This document shows, one piece after another, positions 57,041-64,000 of a DNA stretch of 64,000 bases (position 1 is the stretch's first letter; every line of letters starts with the position of its first letter). The stretch covers positions 248,001-312,000 of the forward strand of contig CP054182.1 of the NCBI GenBank assembly GCA_015709675.1, read 5' to 3'. The position numbers were made by a program, and so were the translations under genes. The notes beneath the pieces were generated by a model. That model was not told where the DNA came from. It worked only from the letters and a program-made list of their open reading frames with translations, and searched no databases. This DNA comes from Ignavibacteriales bacterium. Lineage in GTDB: Bacteria > Bacteroidota > Ignavibacteria > Ignavibacteriales > Ignavibacteriaceae.

Positions 57041-58560
57041 TGGATGAAAGCAAAAAACCGTTATATATCCTTGCCGCATCCCTTGCCGCGGTAAAGCTGA
57101 TGCTGCATCTCCTCTTTAACGGCGGCTACGGCTACTTCCGTGATGAGTTTTATTATATAGAATGCGCCAGACACCTTGCCTGGGGCTACGTGGATCATCC
57201 CCCTCTTTCCATGCTGATAAGCCGGATTTCGCTTGAGCTCTTTGGCGATTCACTCCGCGCCATACGGCTGTTCCCCGCGCTTGCCGGCGCCGGAGTGGTA
57301 TATATATCAGCCCTGACCGCCATTATGCTCGGCGGAGGAAGATATGCAGTCCTGATTACCGGTCTGGGCATTATTGTCTCCCCGGTGGTGCTCATTCTGG
57401 GGAACTTCCTTTCCATGAATGTATATGATCTGCTTCTTTCCGCTGTCTGGTTTTATTATGTTATCCGTCTGCTTAAGGATGAAAATCTGAAGGACTGGTA
57501 CCGCATTGGCGCGGTTACCGGGCTGGCGCTTCTTAATAAATATACACTGCTCTTTTATCTGGTGTTTCTTCTCCTTATTCTTATTGCCGGCAGGCAAAGG
57601 CATCTGTTCCGCGCCAAAGAGTTTGTTATTGCGGTGCTGATTGCTTCGGTTATGCTGCTGCCCCATCTGATCTGGCAGATACAGAACGGTTTCCCCACGC
57701 TGGAGTTTATGAGCAACGCGGCGTTATATAAAAATGCTGATCTCTCCGCCGGTACGTTTATCGCGGAAATGATTCTGGAACTGCATCCGGTTAATGCATT
57801 GCTGCTGCTCACTTCCGTCATTCTGATTCTTACGGACAAGGTTTTCGCGCGCTATAAACCGCTGGTCTTTGCGTATATAGCCGTCCTTTTCTTTTTTATG
57901 TTTACCGGAGGAAAGCCCTATTATCTTTCCGTGTTTTTCGGCGGCTTGATACCACTGGGGTCTGTTCTCGCGGAACGTGTTATTAAAGGAAAGCGCAGAA
58001 AGCTGATTATATACAGCCACGCCTCACTGCTCGCTGTTTCGGGACTGGTTATTGCTCCGGTCGCGCTCCCCGTTCTTTCCCCTGAAGCGCTGATTTCATA
58101 CACCGCGATGCTGGGCATAGAACACACTGCGCAGGAGAATGCAGAGCAGGGCCCGCTGCCGCAGTATCATGCTGATATGTTTGGATGGGAGGAACTTGTC
58201 CGCACCGTGGCTGATGCTTATAATTCCCTTTCGGAAGAGGAGAAAAAAAGTGTCGTGATCTTCGGGCAGAATTACGGACAGGCCGGTGCGGTTTCTGTTC
58301 TCGGCAAAAAATATGGCCTGCCTCCGGCTGTATCATCCCATAATAATTACTATCTCTGGGGCCCGGGTACTGATACTATTACTGCTGCAATCATTATCGG
58401 CGGAGAGGAGAACGAAAAGCATTTCGATTCTGTTGTTGTGGCAGGAGTAACAGACCACCCTTATGCAATGCCTTATGAACGGAATAAGCCGGTTTATATC
58501 GGACGCGGATTCAGGTATAACATTAAAGAGGTCTGGGGTTCCTTAAAGAATTTTAATTAA
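57040..58560 (+). CDS. GT39/ArnT-like membrane glycosyltransferase
   Basis: 506 residues from the ATG that overlaps the phosphatase stop (TGATG). About 10-12 membrane helices, with the first periplasmic loop holding the acidic motif FRDEFYYIECARHLAWGYVDHPPLSMLI, typical of the PMT/ArnT family that uses polyprenyl-phosphate sugars. A soluble C-terminal domain (~350-506; EELVRTVADAYNSLSEEEKKSVVIFGQNYGQAGAV) follows. The acceptor cannot be told from sequence; lipid, glycan and protein are all possible. The overlap with the phosphatase suggests cotranscription, without an obvious functional link. Confidence 0.85.
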   Translation: MDESKKPLYILAASLAAVKLMLHLLFNGGYGYFRDEFYYIECARHLAWGYVDHPPLSMLISRISLELFGDSLRAIRLFPALAGAGVVYISALTAIMLGGGRYAVLITGLGIIVSPVVLILGNFLSMNVYDLLLSAVWFYYVIRLLKDENLKDWYRIGAVTGLALLNKYTLLFYLVFLLLILIAGRQRHLFRAKEFVIAVLIASVMLLPHLIWQIQNGFPTLEFMSNAALYKNADLSAGTFIAEMILELHPVNALLLLTSVILILTDKVFARYKPLVFAYIAVLFFFMFTGGKPYYLSVFFGGLIPLGSVLAERVIKGKRRKLIIYSHASLLAVSGLVIAPVALPVLSPEALISYTAMLGIEHTAQENAEQGPLPQYHADMFGWEELVRTVADAYNSLSEEEKKSVVIFGQNYGQAGAVSVLGKKYGLPPAVSSHNNYYLWGPGTDTITAAIIIGGEENEKHFDSVVVAGVTDHPYAMPYERNKPVYIGRGFRYNIKEVWGSLKNFN

Positions 58561-58582
58561 CAACTTTTTACAGGAGAATTTG

Positions 58583-59047
58583 GTGGCACAACAACACTGG
58601 CTCTTTAAGGCTGAACCTGAAGATTATTCACTGGAGCAGTTTAAGAAAGATAAAAAAACATACTGGGACGGCGTCCGCAATTATCAGGCGCGGAACTTCC
58701 TGAGGGGTTCAGTTAAGAAGGGGGACGAGGTATTTATATATCAGAGCAATACCGATCCGCTCGCTGTTGTTGCACTTGCTGAGGTGGTAAAAGAAGGATA
58801 TCCGGACTTCACGGCAATGGATCCCGATAACAGCCATTTTGACCCCAAGAGCACTCCGGAAAATCCTATATGGTATATGGTGGATATCAAACTGACAAAG
58901 ATTCTTAAAACCCCGGTGCTGCTTTCCGAACTGAAACAAAACCCGAAGCTGAAAGATTTCAGACTCCTGCAGCGCGGAAACCGTCTTTCGGTTATGCCGG
59001 TCACTGCCGGGGAGCGGAATGAAATTCTGAAAATGAGTGAAAAATAA
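58583..59047 (+). CDS. EVE-domain protein
   Basis: About 154 residues. GTG at 58583 is 5 nt from AGGAGA and is preferred to the TTG at 58580. The whole protein is a single EVE domain (QQHWLFKAEPEDYSLEQFKKDKKTYWDGVRNYQARNFLRG; GDEVFIYQSNTDPLAVVALAEVVKEGYPD; NPIWYMVDIKLTKILKTPV), a PUA-like fold. EVE domains are thought to bind modified bases in nucleic acids and are often attached to defence enzymes. A stand-alone copy like this one is a widespread, conserved protein of unclear role. Confidence 0.93.
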   Translation: MAQQHWLFKAEPEDYSLEQFKKDKKTYWDGVRNYQARNFLRGSVKKGDEVFIYQSNTDPLAVVALAEVVKEGYPDFTAMDPDNSHFDPKSTPENPIWYMVDIKLTKILKTPVLLSELKQNPKLKDFRLLQRGNRLSVMPVTAGERNEILKMSEK

Positions 59048-59100
59048 ATTTTTATGAAACTAATTAACACATTCAATCATCAAAATACAGCGGATAAACT

Positions 59101-61833
59101 ATGTACCGTTTATTTCTCTATTTACTTACAATACAGGTTATGCTGATGTCTCAGGACGCACTTGCACAAAAAGCGAAAGACTTTGATATACCGTATAAGA
59201 AATTCACGCTGAAAAACGGGCTTACCCTCATTGTGCATGAGGATAACAAAGCCCCGGTTGTGGCAGTGAATATCTGGTATCACGTGGGATCAAAAAATGA
59301 AAAGAAGGGGAAAACAGGATTCGCGCACCTCTTTGAACATCTGATGTTTAACGGCAGCGAAAACTTTAACGACGATTATTTTCAGGCGCTTGAGCGGGTT
59401 GGAGCAACCGACCTGAACGGCACCACGAATAATGACCGCACGAATTATTTCCAGACCGTGCCGGTTTCAGCGCTTGATCAGATTCTCTTCCTCGAGTCAG
59501 ACCGTATGGGGCACCTGCTCGGCGCGGTTACGCAGGAAAAACTTGACGAACAGCGCGGTGTGGTTCAGAATGAAAAGCGCCAGGGTGAAAATCAGCCCTA
59601 CGCTGTTACCGAAGAACTTGTTACACAGAATACCTATCCGGCAGGCCATCCTTACTCATGGACGGTTATCGGCTCAATGGAAGATCTTGATGCCGCAAAG
59701 CTTGAGGATGTTCATGAATGGTTCAAAACCTATTATGGTGCGGCTAATGCAGTTGTAGTAGTAGCCGGAGCTGTTCAGGCGGATGATGTTCTTAAACGCG
59801 TTGAAAAATACTTCGGTGATATACCTTCAGGCCCTCCTATCGCAAAACATCAGGTGTGGATCGCAAAGATGAACGGCACAAAGCGCCAGACCGTTCAGGA
59901 CCGCGTTCCCCAGGCCCGTATATATAAAGTATGGAACATCCCCGAGTGGGGCACCAAAGAGTTAACCCTGCTTGATATGACAAGTGATATTCTTTCCTCG
60001 GGCAAAACGTCACGCTTTTACAAGCGGCTTGTTTATGATGAGCAGATTGCAACCAGCGTGAATGCATTCTACTCACCGGGTGAAATCGGCAGCCAGTTCT
60101 ACATCGTGGCAACCGCGAAACCGGGCGTTGACCTTAAAAAAGTTGAACAGGTGCTTGACGATGAGTTTAATAAATTCCTCAAAGAAGGCCCCACAGCAAA
60201 GGAAATGGAACGGGTAAAGACCCAGATATTCGCCTCATTTGTCCGCGGTGTTGAACGCGTCGGCGGATTCGGCGGCAAATCTGATATCCTGGCTGAAAAT
60301 CATGTTTACGGCGGAACACCGGATTATTATAAAACCCGCCTCAGCTGGGTTGAATCAGCCACCGCTGCTGAAATCAAAAAAGCAGCCAACGACTGGCTTT
60401 CAGACGGCGTATATATTCTTGAAGTTCACCCCTTCCCGGAATTTCAGACAACCGCTTCTGATGTTGACCGTAAAAACCTCCCTGCTAACGGAACTACGCC
60501 CGATGCAGTTTTTCCTGCATTTGAAAAGGCAGAGCTTTCAAACGGATTAAAAATTGTTCTTTCAAGAAGAAGCTCAATTCCTGTGGTAAACATGACTTTT
60601 ATGTTTGACGCGGGATATGCTGCCGATATGTTCACCCATGCCGGAACCGCTTCTCTTGCGATGAATATGCTTGATGAAGGAACCAAAACAAAGAACGCAC
60701 TTCAGATCAGCGAAGAGCTTGATATGATTGGCGCGCAGCTTGGCACCGGCGCCGGACTTGATTACGCGACAGTCCGTCTGAATGCACTCAAAATGAATCT
60801 TGATAAGTCATTGGATCTTCTTGCCGATGTAATGCTGAACCCAAGTTTCCCGGAAAAAGATCTTGAACGGCTCAGAGCAGAACGCCTTGCAACCATTGCG
60901 CGTGAAAAGAACACCCCCACACAAATGGGTTACCGTGTTTTTGCAAAACTTCTTTTTGGAGAAGGACACGCCTACGGTAATCCGTTAACCGGATCAGGTT
61001 TTGAAACTTCCGTAAAGAAAATCACCCGTGATGACATCGTGAAGTATTATGACACCTGGCTCAGGCCCAATAATGCTACTCTTATCGTGACCGGTGATAT
61101 CACCATGGAAGAACTGAAGCCGAAGCTTGAAAAGGCATTAAAGAACTGGAAACAGGGAACACCTCCGAAGAAGAATGTTTCTGAGGTTAAGCTCCCCGGA
61201 AAGCCAGTGATATATATTGTTGACCGCCCCGGTTCACAGCAGTCCATCATCTTTGCCGGACATGTTTCTCCCTCACGCGGAGAAGATGAAATAGCTGTTG
61301 AAGCCATGAATAACGTCCTCGGCGGAACCTTTACTTCACGCATTAACATGAATCTGCGCGAAGATAAACACTGGTCATACGGTGCGGGCGCGTTCATTAT
61401 CAATACTAAATATCAGCGGCCATATCTTTTTTACGGCATGGTTCAGTCGGATAAAACGATGGAATCCATGATGGAGATCTACAAAGAAGCTAAAGAATAT
61501 ATCTCCACCAGACCTGTTACGGCTGATGAGCTGAACAAAGTAAAACTGAATCAGACTCTTGCTCTCCCCGGCTCATGGGAAACCATCGGCGCGGTGAGCG
61601 GATCCCTTTCAGAAATGGTAATGTATGATCTGCCGGACAACTATTTTGCGACCTATTCAGACAAGGTGAAAAACCTGAGCGAGCAGGAAGTAAAAGAAAC
61701 CGCGGCAAGATATATCAAACCGGATAATTTTGTGTGGGTTGTGGTTGGCGACAGAGCCAAGATCGAGCCCTCCCTTAAAGAAACCGGATACGCCATCCAG
61801 TACATGGATAGCGACGGAAATGTCGTAAAATAA
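59101..61833 (+). CDS. Secreted/periplasmic M16 zinc metallopeptidase (two-module)
   Basis: 910 residues: signal peptide (1-22) and two tandem M16 modules. The N-terminal module has the inverted zinc motif HLFEH (H76, E79, H80) in GFAHLFEHLMFNGS, with the third ligand expected in the downstream EKRQGENQPYAVTEEL segment. The C-terminal module (from ~480; AELSNGLKIVLSRRSSIPVVNMTFMFDAGYAAD) lacks HxxEH, as usual for the inactive half. These clamshell enzymes degrade short peptides in the periplasm. A strong terminator follows. Confidence 0.94.
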   Translation: MYRLFLYLLTIQVMLMSQDALAQKAKDFDIPYKKFTLKNGLTLIVHEDNKAPVVAVNIWYHVGSKNEKKGKTGFAHLFEHLMFNGSENFNDDYFQALERVGATDLNGTTNNDRTNYFQTVPVSALDQILFLESDRMGHLLGAVTQEKLDEQRGVVQNEKRQGENQPYAVTEELVTQNTYPAGHPYSWTVIGSMEDLDAAKLEDVHEWFKTYYGAANAVVVVAGAVQADDVLKRVEKYFGDIPSGPPIAKHQVWIAKMNGTKRQTVQDRVPQARIYKVWNIPEWGTKELTLLDMTSDILSSGKTSRFYKRLVYDEQIATSVNAFYSPGEIGSQFYIVATAKPGVDLKKVEQVLDDEFNKFLKEGPTAKEMERVKTQIFASFVRGVERVGGFGGKSDILAENHVYGGTPDYYKTRLSWVESATAAEIKKAANDWLSDGVYILEVHPFPEFQTTASDVDRKNLPANGTTPDAVFPAFEKAELSNGLKIVLSRRSSIPVVNMTFMFDAGYAADMFTHAGTASLAMNMLDEGTKTKNALQISEELDMIGAQLGTGAGLDYATVRLNALKMNLDKSLDLLADVMLNPSFPEKDLERLRAERLATIAREKNTPTQMGYRVFAKLLFGEGHAYGNPLTGSGFETSVKKITRDDIVKYYDTWLRPNNATLIVTGDITMEELKPKLEKALKNWKQGTPPKKNVSEVKLPGKPVIYIVDRPGSQQSIIFAGHVSPSRGEDEIAVEAMNNVLGGTFTSRINMNLREDKHWSYGAGAFIINTKYQRPYLFYGMVQSDKTMESMMEIYKEAKEYISTRPVTADELNKVKLNQTLALPGSWETIGAVSGSLSEMVMYDLPDNYFATYSDKVKNLSEQEVKETAARYIKPDNFVWVVVGDRAKIEPSLKETGYAIQYMDSDGNVVK

Positions 61834-61847
61834 AACAAATATTCCAT

Positions 61848-61876
61848 AAAAAACCCCGCCACGTGCGGGGTTTTTT
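61848..61876. terminator. Rho-independent terminator after the M16 gene
   Basis: AAAAAACCCCGC (61848-61859) pairs with GCGGGGTTTTTT (61865-61876) around a 5-nt loop. It sits 15 bp after the peptidase stop. The symmetric A/T tracts could also serve the convergent minus-strand PhoX-like gene. Confidence 0.93.
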
Positions 61877-61890
61877 ATTTTAAACGTTCG

Positions 61891-61994
61891 GTAGAGACGA
61901 TGCACTTGTCCCGATGCAACCGGGATGCGTCGTCTCTACGGTGCTATATATATACTGTCCTCACATTACTAATTACTAATTCCTAACTGCTAAT
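61891..61994. repeat. Dispersed GTAGAGACGATGCA palindrome and ACTAATT run
   Basis: GTAGAGACGATGCA (61891-61904) pairs with TGCGTCGTCTCTAC (61926-61939), with a nested CCCGATGCAACCGGG core. It is a relative of the element at 34157-34204. It is followed by TACTAATTACTAATT (61968 on), the same low-complexity motif found in the CRISPR tail, which runs to the PhoX-like stop. Confidence 0.8.
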
Positions 61995-63375
61995 TATCCT
62001 TCCACGGTCCTGTTATCGCCAGCGTAATACCGGGATTCTGTATGTTTACAAACAGCCATTTGCCGTCAGGTGAAAAACAGCAGCCGCAGAGTTCTTTTTC
62101 ATTAAGAGCATTCTTGCCGAACTTAAAGATCTCTCCGGCGGGAGTTACGATATCCAGATACTGCACGCCGGGGCCATCCTCGCAGATCACCAGATCGCCG
62201 TTTGGTGCAACAGTGATGTTATCAGCATTCTCAATTAAATCAGCGGAAGGGGATTCAATAAAGAGTTCAAGCCGTCCCGGTTTTTCCTTTTCTTTTGCCG
62301 TGCCTTCATAGATACTCGGTATATACTTAAATATCTGGCCAACTTTTTTTGCTCCGCCGTTGGTGCAGGCAAAGAACACTGCATCGTTGCCGTACCACAT
62401 TCCCTCTCCGCGGGCGAAGCGTGCTGCTCCTGCCGCATATCCGCGGTAGCGGAGATCATCTTTTGGTGCCTCAACATCATCAAGATCAATCCATTCTGTT
62501 TCATATATCTCTCCCTGGGTAACCACTGCCCCTTCCCAGTTGCGGGTATCAAGTCCGGGCCTGCCTTTCACTGCAAGCGCCTGAAGTTTTCCTCCTGAGC
62601 GGAGATTCTGCTTTTCATTCGGAATAAAACGGTAAAGCAGTCCGTCTCCAATATCTTCGGTCAGATAGACAACTGAGGAATAGGGGTCAACCGCGATCGC
62701 CTCATGATTAAATCTTCCCATTTCCTTAATCGGATACGGTTCCGCAAGCGAGGGATTCATGGTCGCGGGCACTTCAAACACATATCCGTGGTCATGCTCG
62801 TATATATCATCCTTCAGGATAACGGTTTCTTCGCAGGTAACCCAGGTGTTCCATGGTGTGGGGCCTCCGGCGCAGTTACGCAGAGTTCCGGCCAGACTCA
62901 GGAATTCCTTCTCTTTTTCACCAGTTTCATTGTTAATAACTAATGTTGTGGTACCGCCGAGCGCCGGTTTTTTGCCCCGGGCGTAGTCGTAAAACCATTT
63001 TTTGTCCAGTTTCGGCAAAAGTTCGTTATCTGCCCCGAAAGCGCCGAGAGAGTTATCCGAAGTCGGGTTAATCTCATGATTCCGTATCAGGATGGTTCTG
63101 CCGTTCTCCCCTGGGAATGCAGCCATGCCGTCGGGCAGTCCGGGCACAATAAAGCCGTCTGACATCTTATCGCCGGAACGGGAAAGTATTTTATAGGTGA
63201 ATCCCTTAGGAAGATCAAACACTCCTTTGGGGTCCGGAATCAGCTCTCCATACCCAAGTGCCTGCCGTAACGGGGCCTGAGTAATAGCTGAGTATGCCAT
63301 CAGTTTGCTTAATCCGCTGAAACCCAGGGTTACCGCGGCAGCTCCTTTTAAGAAATTTCGCCGGGAAATTGACAC
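61990..63375 (-). CDS. PhoX-like (DUF839) Tat-exported protein
   Basis: 461 residues. The N-terminus MSISRRNFLKGAAAVTLGF is a twin-arginine signal (SRRNFLKG), so the protein is exported folded with a cofactor. The body matches the PhoX/DUF839 propeller family: GFTYKILSRSGDKMSDGFIVPGLPDGMAAFPG, ILIRNHEINP, GGTTTLVINN and ITVAPNGDLVICEDGPG. Known PhoX enzymes are calcium/iron alkaline phosphatases, but many DUF839 proteins have no assigned activity. No phosphate-regulation gene is nearby, so activity is uncertain. It converges on the M16 gene and diverges from the tricorn-like gene. Confidence 0.9.
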   Translation of the reverse strand: MSISRRNFLKGAAAVTLGFSGLSKLMAYSAITQAPLRQALGYGELIPDPKGVFDLPKGFTYKILSRSGDKMSDGFIVPGLPDGMAAFPGENGRTILIRNHEINPTSDNSLGAFGADNELLPKLDKKWFYDYARGKKPALGGTTTLVINNETGEKEKEFLSLAGTLRNCAGGPTPWNTWVTCEETVILKDDIYEHDHGYVFEVPATMNPSLAEPYPIKEMGRFNHEAIAVDPYSSVVYLTEDIGDGLLYRFIPNEKQNLRSGGKLQALAVKGRPGLDTRNWEGAVVTQGEIYETEWIDLDDVEAPKDDLRYRGYAAGAARFARGEGMWYGNDAVFFACTNGGAKKVGQIFKYIPSIYEGTAKEKEKPGRLELFIESPSADLIENADNITVAPNGDLVICEDGPGVQYLDIVTPAGEIFKFGKNALNEKELCGCCFSPDGKWLFVNIQNPGITLAITGPWKDN

Positions 63376-63619
63376 GCTTTACATCTCCAATAATTATTTT
63401 ACGCAAGATACACAACTCCCCCAGATTGAAAAGGAAAAGAAGTGTTATATTTCCGTTATTTCCGCGCAAAAACCGCGTTTTATAATCCTCCGTCCGTCCC
63501 AATGTTCCCCCGTTCTTGTTTTTTCTCTTCCGGTTATCCTTTCCTTACCGGATAAAGTCTGTATTTTTGTTAAATAACTTTGTTAATTCTTCTAAAAATA
63601 AAACAAACGGATAAACTCC

Positions 63620-64000
63620 ATGAAAAATTTCCCGGTAATGTTTTTCCTGCTGGTTCTTTCGGCAGGTACATTGTTTGCCCAGCAGCAGGAGGCGCGGTTG
63701 CTCCGCTTTCCCGCTATTCACGGCGATCAGATCGTGTTCACCTATGCTGGTGACCTCTATACTGTCAGTGCCTCAGGCGGAACCGCCCGTAAACTGACCA
63801 ATGATGAGGGTGTTGAGCTTTTCCCGAAATTCTCCCCGGATGGCAGGCAGATCGCTTTCACCGGCCAGTATGACGGAAACTCAGAAGTATATATAATCCC
63901 CGCCTCAGGCGGAGTGCCCAAGCGCGTCACCTGGACCGCCACTCTCGGAAGAGACGACGTGTCAGACAGAATGGGGCCTAACAACATTGTAATGGACTGG
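63620..64000 (+). CDS. Tricorn-like protease / TolB-type propeller protein (N-terminal fragment)
   Basis: 127 codons, open at the right edge. A signal peptide (MKNFPVMFFLLVLSAGTLFAQ) precedes beta-propeller blades characteristic of tricorn protease homologues: LLRFPAIHGDQIVFTYAGDLYTVSASGGTARKLTNDEG and FPKFSPDGRQIAFTGQYDGNSEVYIIPASGGVPKRVTW. The C-terminal PDZ and S41 protease domains would lie beyond the window. It probably digests peptides in the periplasm. The 243-bp divergent gap to the PhoX-like gene has no other feature I can support. Confidence 0.88.
   Translation, partial: MKNFPVMFFLLVLSAGTLFAQQQEARLLRFPAIHGDQIVFTYAGDLYTVSASGGTARKLTNDEGVELFPKFSPDGRQIAFTGQYDGNSEVYIIPASGGVPKRVTWTATLGRDDVSDRMGPNNIVMDW

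Overview
The window reads as chromosome of a free-living, polysaccharide-degrading bacterium of the Bacteroidota/Chlorobi side of the tree, most likely Ignavibacteria (a Melioribacter/Ignavibacterium-like lineage). The main evidence is the C-terminal type IX secretion (T9SS) sorting domain with the phrase QNYPNPFNPAT on most secreted enzymes, a PorV/PorQ-type outer-membrane protein, TonB-dependent uptake without a SusD, and TAnnTTTG-like promoters. This placement is inferred from protein style, not from a marker gene.

Region 1 (1-34.1 kb) is a beta-glucan utilisation locus. An eight-gene minus-strand run (18.4 to 1.0 kb) encodes a Na+/solute symporter, a CBM9 surface protein, a TonB receptor, a 1,049-residue surface protein, a PorV-like protein, a circularly permuted GH16 lichenase of the Fibrobacter type, a GH3 beta-glucosidase and a GH5 glucanase. 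Next comes a three-gene sensing operon (22.9 to 18.6 kb): a membrane-anchored sugar-binding protein, a histidine kinase and an NtrC-type sigma-54 activator. Facing away on the plus strand are an MFS sugar transporter, a second GH5 and a parvulin-like isomerase (23.2-27.6 kb), then a GH81 endo-beta-1,3-glucanase and a binding protein (29.0-34.1 kb). Good -24/-12 sigma-54 promoters precede the symporter, the MFS gene and GH81. Each has an inverted repeat centred 91-95 bp upstream of its -24 GG, so the sensing operon probably drives all three units. The proposed flow is: surface enzymes cut mixed-linkage and beta-1,3-glucan, TonB imports oligomers, periplasmic GH3/GH5 trim them, and the symporter/MFS carriers take up sugars.

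Region 2 (34.6-38.8 kb) holds a toxin-antitoxin-like pair (DUF4411 PIN-like protein plus XRE/ImmA-IrrE protein) and a catalase-peroxidase.

Region 3 (39.2-55.0 kb) is a complete type I-B CRISPR-Cas system of the Porphyromonas (PGING) flavour, cas6-cas5-cas8-cas7-cas3-cas4-cas1-cas2, followed by one array of 113 repeats and 112 spacers. Four spacers read in sense as conserved blocks of the DDE core of a Mu-like phage transposase, two of them overlapping by 21 nt, and another reads as a GH24 phage lysozyme. Beyond the last repeat, degenerate repeats sit inside ~118-bp and ~109-bp tandem duplications.

Region 4 (55.0-64 kb) has housekeeping and signalling genes: a methyltransferase, a SpoIIE/RsbU-type phosphatase, a GT39-like membrane glycosyltransferase, an EVE-domain protein, an M16 peptidase, a Tat-exported PhoX-like protein and the start of a tricorn-like protease. 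The left edge cuts a beta-propeller sensor gene.
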